This document shows positions 58,147 to 64,000 of a DNA stretch of 64,000 nt, in pieces. The stretch spans positions 6,578,550 through 6,642,549 of the forward strand of contig CM042087.1 in assembly GCA_023512835.1 (NCBI GenBank). Direction: 5' to 3'. The position numbers were made by a program, and so were the translations under genes. Source of the DNA: Taxillus chinensis. Its lineage: Eukaryota > Streptophyta > Magnoliopsida > Santalales > Loranthaceae. The notes beneath the pieces are model-generated. The model searched no databases. It was not told the origin of the DNA and saw nothing but the letters and a program-made list of their open reading frames with translations. Each line of letters starts with the position of its first letter. Positions within the stretch are counted from its first letter, which is position 1.

Positions 58147-58360
58147 TTGTTACAAGTCACCAACCACGTCTATTAGCAATGCTAACTCAAACGATCTCCT
58201 AAGCTTCACCAAACGGCAAATTGTGGCTCAAGAGCCCTACCAACGAGAATACCCCTCTATTACAAGTGTCTTAATTTAATTGCTAGAAACTCAACAATCA
58301 AAGGTCCACCCATCCTCACCTAAGTCAGTACGAGACTCAACCAATCACTATCTTCTGGAG
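57475..58360 (-). other. Interior of element B, non-coding
   Basis: No supported ORF on either strand. A TA microsatellite lies at about 58129-58147 within an AT-rich stretch. Confidence 0.6.
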
Positions 58361-58369
58361 ATGTCCTAC

Positions 58370-58830
58370 TTTTCCACAGATGCAACACTGATATTGCTTC
58401 CTGCTACACTCTTTTCCAATGTCCCGGTTGTCCACAGCAAGAACAACCCTTTAAGCAACTGGTCTCAAATTGATTTGTTGGGGGATTGACCCCCGTCTCG
58501 AAACTTGTGGCCATCTTCTGATTGCCCTCGGCGTGCCTCGCTCTTAATCAGTTATCGAATCTCACCCCTCAATTCTAGAATAATCGGGGTTAAAATGCCA
58601 ATCTCTGCCATGTGAAGATCATTACTTACACTGTGAGCTCTGCCACTTGCCCAGCCTGGGTGGTGGGCTCTTCGTAGTACGGGTCATAATTTTTCGAGCC
58701 TAGGTACACGAGGAGGTAGCGCTCCGGGTTAACACTCAACGCTCTTAATACCATTACCGACTAGGCGTTTGGAGCTATAACTAATCTCAAAACACACATT
58801 ATCACCACATAGATTCGTAGATTCATATTT
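58370..58830 (-). pseudogene. Gag-like remnant of element B
   Basis: The minus strand near 58700 reads LGSKNYDPYYEEPTTQAG, then ILTPIILELRGEIR, then at about 58440-58400 a zinc knuckle CSCCGQPGHWKR whose last Cys is lost through a one-base change of frame. The capsid-type core between these is missing. The fit to gypsy gag is by the knuckle and position only. Confidence 0.5.
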
Positions 58831-59340
58831 CACAGACTATACAAGTTCACACCTTCACATTGCACATATCATTTATACTCAAGTGAATATCTCATCGTTT
58901 TGAACACCACATTGCTCATTCCACACAATACCATACAAAGGCACACACTTAAGCATTCACATATCTCACCTAGTCATTTTCGAATATCAACAATATTATC
59001 TCTATGTAGTTCGTTCACATTGCACAAGTCCACTAGTACACAAATTCCATACCACATTTTTTTTTTGTAGTCATGCTTAAGTTGTTACAATATATCGAGT
59101 TGCATAATTAGTTTTTTTTATTTAAAACATTCCCACGAGTTATCCATACATTCATACATAAACAACAAATGCAACTAGTGCCCTAATGCCAATGTATGCA
59201 AATCCTACCACAAGACTGGACTACCCTAAGTACACCTTACAAGCTCCAAGAGGACCATGTTGATCAGGCACGTCCCTCTAGGCTCCTCCAAAGGACTCAA
59301 GATAACCAAGTCCGCGCACTACCCTAGGCTAACTAGACCA

Positions 59341-59353
59341 TGCTTTGATACCA
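59341..59353 (-). other. Primer binding site of element B
   Basis: The minus strand reads TGGTATCAAAGCA three bases after the LTR end GGGGCGTGACA, matching the tRNA-iMet 3' end with small differences. Confidence 0.82.
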
Positions 59354-59356
59354 TAT

Positions 59357-61200
59357 TGTCACGCCCCGGATTTCTAACCCGAGGAGACCGGAACGTGACC
59401 CTCCCTTTACCCGAGTTTGGATAAAGAGGATAGAGTACAACATACACTTCACACTTTATATTCGGAGACAAAATCATATATTTATTAAGTCCAAACATAC
59501 AAATGTGCCCAAACATGTTTTTTTATTACATAAAACTCCTCATTACAATATCTCCCCACTCGAGTTACAAAGCTCACACAAAAACAACGAAACTCAAATA
59601 ATAATAAACAAAGCCACAAAACAGAACTGCCTTCAACTTGGGTGTTTCCGCCTAATGCCTGTAGGTCCCCGTAGAAAAACCGAACACGGTAGGAGTGGTG
59701 AGCAACCACAGCTCGGTAGGGATCATGTCTCCCCAACCCATCCCATGCTCCTAGCATCTACATGCCATGTGTACAAGTGCGGTGTCGTGATACAATAATT
59801 TTAAGCGGACATAATAAACAACCACATCAACAATAACAATCTTCTACCGCCACACAAGCTAACACTTTAATCACAAGTGATTTAACCGCCTCTTTAGGCC
59901 AATGATTTACCCACAAGTGATTTAACCGCCTCTTCAGGCCAATGATTTACCCGCAAGTGATTTAACCGCCTCTTCAGGCCAATGATTTAACCGCCTCTCA
60001 GGCTAATAGTTTAACCGCTTCTCAGGCATAGTTTCCACGGCCCCACAAGGCTAACATGATCGGTTCCGGGCTTCCACGGCCATCGCGTTCAATAGAACAG
60101 GCCCGGGCTTCTACAACCACCGGGTGTACAAGCAAACACGCAACACACATGGCCATACAGGCATAACATCAAACACTTAATATGCATGGTCACACAGGCA
60201 TAACTTCAAACACTTAGCATGCATAGCCTCACAAGGCATAACTTCAAACACTTAGCAAGCATATATTTACAAACTCACAAATCCAGCCACACAGGCATAT
60301 TATCAAACACGTTCTAAGCATATTCACACAGGCATATTCACACAGGCATTTTATCGAACATTTAACATGCACTAACCACCCAACATCGAAATCACACCAA
60401 AACGCCACTGAAGGCCAACATTCATATAGGAGGTCACACCTATATGTATTTACATATAAATATTATAACAACGACCATAGAAACTCAGAAAAACTTTTAC
60501 GCAGGGCTAACCCCGAACAGACCGGGAAAGACGGAACCCCTACCTTACAGAAGATCCTCCTTGCTCCCGCGCTAGACGCCGTCCTCCCCACGCAAGACGC
60601 CTCCAGGCAAGAACCGGCGCCTCTCCTTCCTTCCCTCTCTCTAGCTCTCTCTCTTTCTCTACGACGGCCGCAGTGGTGAAGAGAACCCTAACCCTAGAAC
60701 AAGGAGTCTTCACCCCTTTATATAGACAACTCAAGCCCCAAAACGACGTAGTTTTGATTATATGAATCCCAAAGATCAAAACGACGTAGTTTTGATGACG
60801 GACTACAACCTTTTACAACCACACAGGACAAAGCACTCATAATTTCACCATGGTCCTTTAGCAAAAGAGGATCGAACAACAAAACAATGATAATGGAGGC
60901 CGCACGTGAGAAAGCATTCTCACGTGCATTCTCACGGGCACCTCCAAATGCTCTAGAATTTCACCACAAGCCTTGGAACAACATCAGGAAGGCTCCCATG
61001 CAAAAATCTCACTGCACGTGAAAAGCCCTTCTCACGTGCACTTCTTATTGGGCTCCAACTTTGCCTCTTGCTTGCTTATCAACATACAAGATGGTTTAGC
61101 CAAAGTGTGTGGAAAGAAAACTCCCTAAAACCCAACAATTTCCACCCAAAAAGGCAAAACCGAGACTAACTCCTCACATCCCAAAATACGGGTCATTACA
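59357..61200 (-). mobile_element. 5' LTR of element B
   Basis: 1,844 bp, full ends (TGTCACGCC... GGTCATTACA on the plus strand). TATA box at 60718-60724 (reverse), ACGT palindromes at about 60738-60795, GA-rich leader at 60632-60660, and array at 59874-60030. Followed by TAAGC and Ogre-2. Confidence 0.93.
59874..60030 (-). repeat. GATTTAACCGCCTCTTCAGG array in B 5' LTR
   Basis: Same five-unit layout as the 3' LTR, so it predates the insertion of B. Confidence 0.88.
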
Positions 61201-61205
61201 TAAGC

Positions 61206-62653
61206 GATCATCCCTTTCCAATAGGCGTATGATCTCTCCCAGTAGCTCGAGTGTCTCCACTACCTCATCCTCATCAGCTTCAAACATTGGTCGCTCCCGG
61301 TTTGGACTTTGGTCAAACCTTAGGCATCTCGTTTAGCTTTCGCATATGATGTTTTCATTGACATTGTGATACCTGCTTATAAGAGAATTACAAGTTGGTA
61401 ACCAAATATGATATGCATATGTTATGAATGGAATGCACCGTGAAAGATTTGAAGAAAAGTACATTTTATTGAAAAGCTTTTGATAAAAATAATATTCACC
61501 GCTTTAAAAGACATTAAAATAGAATACATTAAATCAAGTGACCCCGTAAGCATTACATTATTGGGAGGTCCAGGCTGGTCCAATTGTTTAATGGATGGTT
61601 GATCCTCTCGCACCAACCGAACCATCTAGCTTGGTGCATGCTTGTCTGTGTCCAGGTGCGCCACGGTCCCAACTTTAGTTTCGGCTTGGCTTTTGTGGAT
61701 AAACCCTCCACTCGAAAAGTATCATGTAAGGGGGGAAAGCTCCTCCTTTCTTCTTGTACCTGGTCTTTTCTGCAACCTTGCCATTCTGTTTTCCCTCTTC
61801 TTGATAGCTTCCCTCTATCCGTCGGCTTTTGTAGGGACGTAGCCTAGCCCAAACTTCTCGGTATTTTCTCGGATGGTCAATGGTTTCTGGATTCCTTGAG
61901 CCTTTGGGCCTAATCCTTGCCCTTGTTTGTACCCTTGCTTGATCATGGTGGCCGCAACCATTCTTGCGGCCTTCGAGAGATAATGTATTGGGGCAGATGT
62001 GACATTCACCATCTTGAGCGCCCGATAAGAGCATTCTGGTATATCTTCGTTGTTCTCAACATAAGAAACGATGTTGGCTTGGTGACTAGGAAACTTGTTT
62101 CCCCAGAGATGCAAACAAGTTGGTCTCCCATTGCAAATTTCATCTTTTGGTGGAGGCTTGACGGCACGCCCCGCCATGTGGATCCAGGGTCTTCCTAACA
62201 AACAACCGTAATATGGCATGATGTCCATCACCTGAAATTCCACCATAAAGGTAGCTGGTCCAATCGAAGCGGAATATCTAGAGTTCCCACCACATCACGC
62301 TTTCCTCCATCGAATGCCCGTACCTTCATCGTACATGGGCGCATATAGGACACGTCGACCGGAAGTTGTTGCAGTATATGTAAAGGCATAATGTTCAAGG
62401 CAGAACCGTTGTCAATGAGTACTCGGGCTATGGTGTGCGCCTTACACTTGACAGTAATATGTAGAGCTTTTATGTGTCCCTTCCCTTCCTGAGGTAGCTC
62501 ATCATCTCCAAAGCTAATGACGTTGTTCATGATGAGGTTACTGGCGATTCCATCAACATTCGCCACTGAGACGGTCGGTGGAACATAGGCCTGGCTCAGA
62601 ACTTTCAGCAGTGCTTCCCGGTGAGGTTGGGAATCCATCATTAATGAGAGCAA
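61206..62653 (-). pseudogene. Protease and G-patch region of Ogre-2 polyprotein
   Basis: Reading down from 62653: KVLSQAYVPPTVSVANVDGI, then the aspartic protease with ARVLIDNGSALNIMPLHIL near 62425 (active-site D-N-G, typical of the Tat lineage). FDGGKRDVVGTLDIPLRL follows, and after a frameshift near 62240 VEFQVMDIMPYYGCLLGRPW at 62246. A G-patch-like segment MIKQGYKQGQGLGPKAQGIQ lies near 61950-61890, then VPTKADG and a basic stretch. The linker to RT runs to 61206 and continues across element B at 51230. Stops near 61815 and 61675 break it. Confidence 0.88.
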
Positions 62654-64000
62654 AGAGATGCGAGCCGGTTGTCAACTTAGCTGATCCACAATATTATACT
62701 CGCTCTTGTTTCATGAGTTTTAAAAATTCCGTAGTCTCTTCTTCGATGATTGTTGTTCCTTTCCTTGTTGCCTCCAGTGTTAGCCCAATGTCTGGTTCTA
62801 CAGCTTTTTCCTTCCTTGCTTTGTCAGCCATATCAGGGGCATATGCCCGACTGCTCCTGGTCTTCTTTTTTGCTGCGGTGGCTCCCCTGGACTACTTCAC
62901 ACTTGTAATTCCATGGGACCGCTTTGTCTATCTTGTAAGGGAAAGGGGCGGGAACACGTATGGTGAGAGGCGTAATTCCATGAGGCAATTGCGGGATTTC
63001 TGGAGTCTTAACATTCAAGACAAGGGGTGTTGGCACCCATGACGGTTTGTATGACATGTCTCCTTGGATCATGTGGCTTTGACTGTCTATCTCTTCTTTG
63101 GAGAATTCGATCATTCTTTGGTCCATGAGTTTTTGCACCACCTCGGAAAACTCCCTACATTCTTGCGATGTCATGTCCTTGTGACATCTTGTGATAAAGG
63201 CATTGTTTTTCCCCATCTGTTCCTTTTCCTGCCTCTAGTGTGTCTTTAGCAAGTATATAGCCATGTTCCTGTAACGAATAAACAAATATGTTTTCTCCAT
63301 TTGTACTTGGGAGACCCTCTCCAGCCGTCCTTCATTCTCGATACTAGCGACATTGTTGGAGTGTTCCGGGGAGAGGATTGCTGTTCATATTTGGCGTCCT
63401 GGTTAGTGCAGAAAAATCTAGCCACTTTGCATCCTTCAATGCCTGAACCTTCCTCTTGAATGTTATACAATTTTCGATATCATGTCCGGCTCCACCCGCA
63501 TGATATTCACATCCTGGCATCCGGCTTATACCAGGCCGGGGGAGGAGTCTTTATTTCTCCCAAGGGTATAGGGGTTACCATCCTTGCCTCTAAGAGCTTT
63601 GGGTATAATTCTACATAAGTTATTGGAATTGGGTCAAATTCTTGTCGTGGTCAACGAGAAGCCTGATTCGCTCCTGCTTGCCGGGTCCGGGCCCTCGGTT
63701 GCCCCTGTCCTTGGAATGAGGCTCCTGGTCCTTCCTGAGTTGTTGGCTTTGGTTGCTCCTGGATATGGTGCTCTCGGATGAAATGAGTTAGATACCATTG
63801 AATATGGAAATGGAACCCCTCCTTGCGGTAAGTATGGCATGAATTGGGGAGGTGGTGCGGGTGCGGCATAGGCGATTACCAGGTGACCCTCTATAAGACC
63901 CTAGTACTTGGTAGAGTGTTGGTTATATCGGCGGGTGCGATGGGTATACCAGGTTGGTTTCATTTTCCTTCTTCTTTGCTTGGAGGTTGAAATCATTTTG
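62654..64000 (-). pseudogene. Gag region of Ogre-2 (5' end outside window)
   Basis: The minus strand from 64000 passes a Pro/Gly-rich stretch at 63869-63634 and a disturbed zinc-finger-like motif (AGGAGHDIENC) near 63510-63470. ALKDAKWLDFSALTRTPN follows, then the open segment at 63216-62833 with CREFSEVVQKLMDQRMIEF, PLTIRVPAPFPYKIDKAVPW and NYKCEVVQG. These are typical of Tat/Ogre gag C-termini. Frameshifts near 63470, 63240 and 62830. Confidence 0.82.

Larger units (their letters stand above)
51236..61200 (-). mobile_element. Element B: family T gypsy derivative without recognisable pol, nested in Ogre-2
   Basis: 5' LTR 61200-59357, primer site 59353-59341, interior 59356-53057 (including a 1.73-kb solo LTR), polypurine tract, 3' LTR 53056-51236, and TAAGC on both flanks. 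The interior has a short gag-like piece and an integrase-tail remnant near 53400-53345, but no protease, RT, RNase H or integrase core that I can recognise. It was probably mobilised by enzymes of a relative (non-autonomous); that is an inference. Confidence 0.88.
43317..64000 (-). mobile_element. Ogre-2: Ogre/Tat-type Ty3-gypsy element, runs off the right edge, hosting B
   Basis: Minus-strand element. Reading down from 64000: gag with zinc-finger region, aspartic protease, G-patch-like segment, (insertion of B at 51236-61200), RT, RNase H, archaeal-type second RNase H, integrase, 3' UTR with a 29-30 bp array, polypurine tract, 3' LTR ending at 43317. The second RNase H and the DNG protease motif define the Tat/Ogre lineage. 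Without B the visible part is about 10.7 kb. The 5' end and 5' LTR lie outside the window. Confidence 0.93.

Noticed and set aside
1..64000. Host protein-coding genes, tRNA or rRNA
   Set aside because: None found; all recognisable coding sequence belongs to gag, pol or ORF3 of LTR elements.

Overview
This window is plant nuclear DNA, almost certainly dicot heterochromatin or another repeat-rich region. I see no host gene, tRNA, rRNA or CRISPR array. Nearly every base that can be assigned belongs to an LTR retrotransposon, most of it nested and broken. Telling features are plant tRNA-iMet-type primer sites, 1 to 3.3 kb LTRs, Ty1-copia and Ty3-gypsy polyproteins, (CT)n tracts in LTR leaders, and an Ogre/Tat-type gypsy with a second RNase H, a G-patch and tandem repeats in its 3' untranslated region. 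The species cannot be named from the sequence.

Four families account for the window. (1) A chromovirus-like gypsy family with LTRs TGTAATGACC...GGGCGTGACA ('family T'): element X (1-5254, minus), element B (51236-61200, minus), and solo LTRs at 1499-3190 and 55740-57469 (plus). (2) An Ogre/Tat gypsy family with LTRs TGTTGGACCCC...GATGACA: Ogre-1 (8181-27967, minus, truncated), Ogre-2 (43317 to beyond 64000, minus), and a 3'-UTR fragment at 41216-41790. (3) A long Ty1-copia family with LTRs TGTTGGATCAA...GGACCATCA and an extra 3' ORF ('family S'): C1 (14632-26681, minus, complete with both LTRs), C2 (27968-30217 plus 34909-41122, plus), E (30218-34908, minus, nested in C2), and an old LTR piece (42433-43316). 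(4) A divergent copia remnant C0 (about 5255-6830, plus).

The nesting can be read from target-site duplications. C1 sits in the 3' UTR of Ogre-1 (GAGCT on both sides), and Ogre-2 carries the matching empty site at 47851-47860. B sits between protease and RT of Ogre-2 (TAAGC on both sides). A solo LTR sits in B (TGCCA on both sides). Ogre-2 itself interrupts an older copia LTR. The right-hand part is therefore four layers deep: copia LTR, Ogre-2, B, solo LTR. C2 and E make an inverted copia structure best explained by an antisense self-insertion followed by a deletion at a 4-bp microhomology.

The most interesting biology is in family S. Between pol and the polypurine tract it carries a sense-strand third ORF that ends in an Ulp1/C48-like cysteine protease domain. 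The His, Asp, Gln and Cys positions have the spacing known from Ulp1 and are kept in both copies seen here. Second in interest is the Ogre family. Its members carry unrelated tandem arrays in the same 3'-UTR slot, and one, about 50 units of 37 bp, reads open in all three frames of the sense strand.
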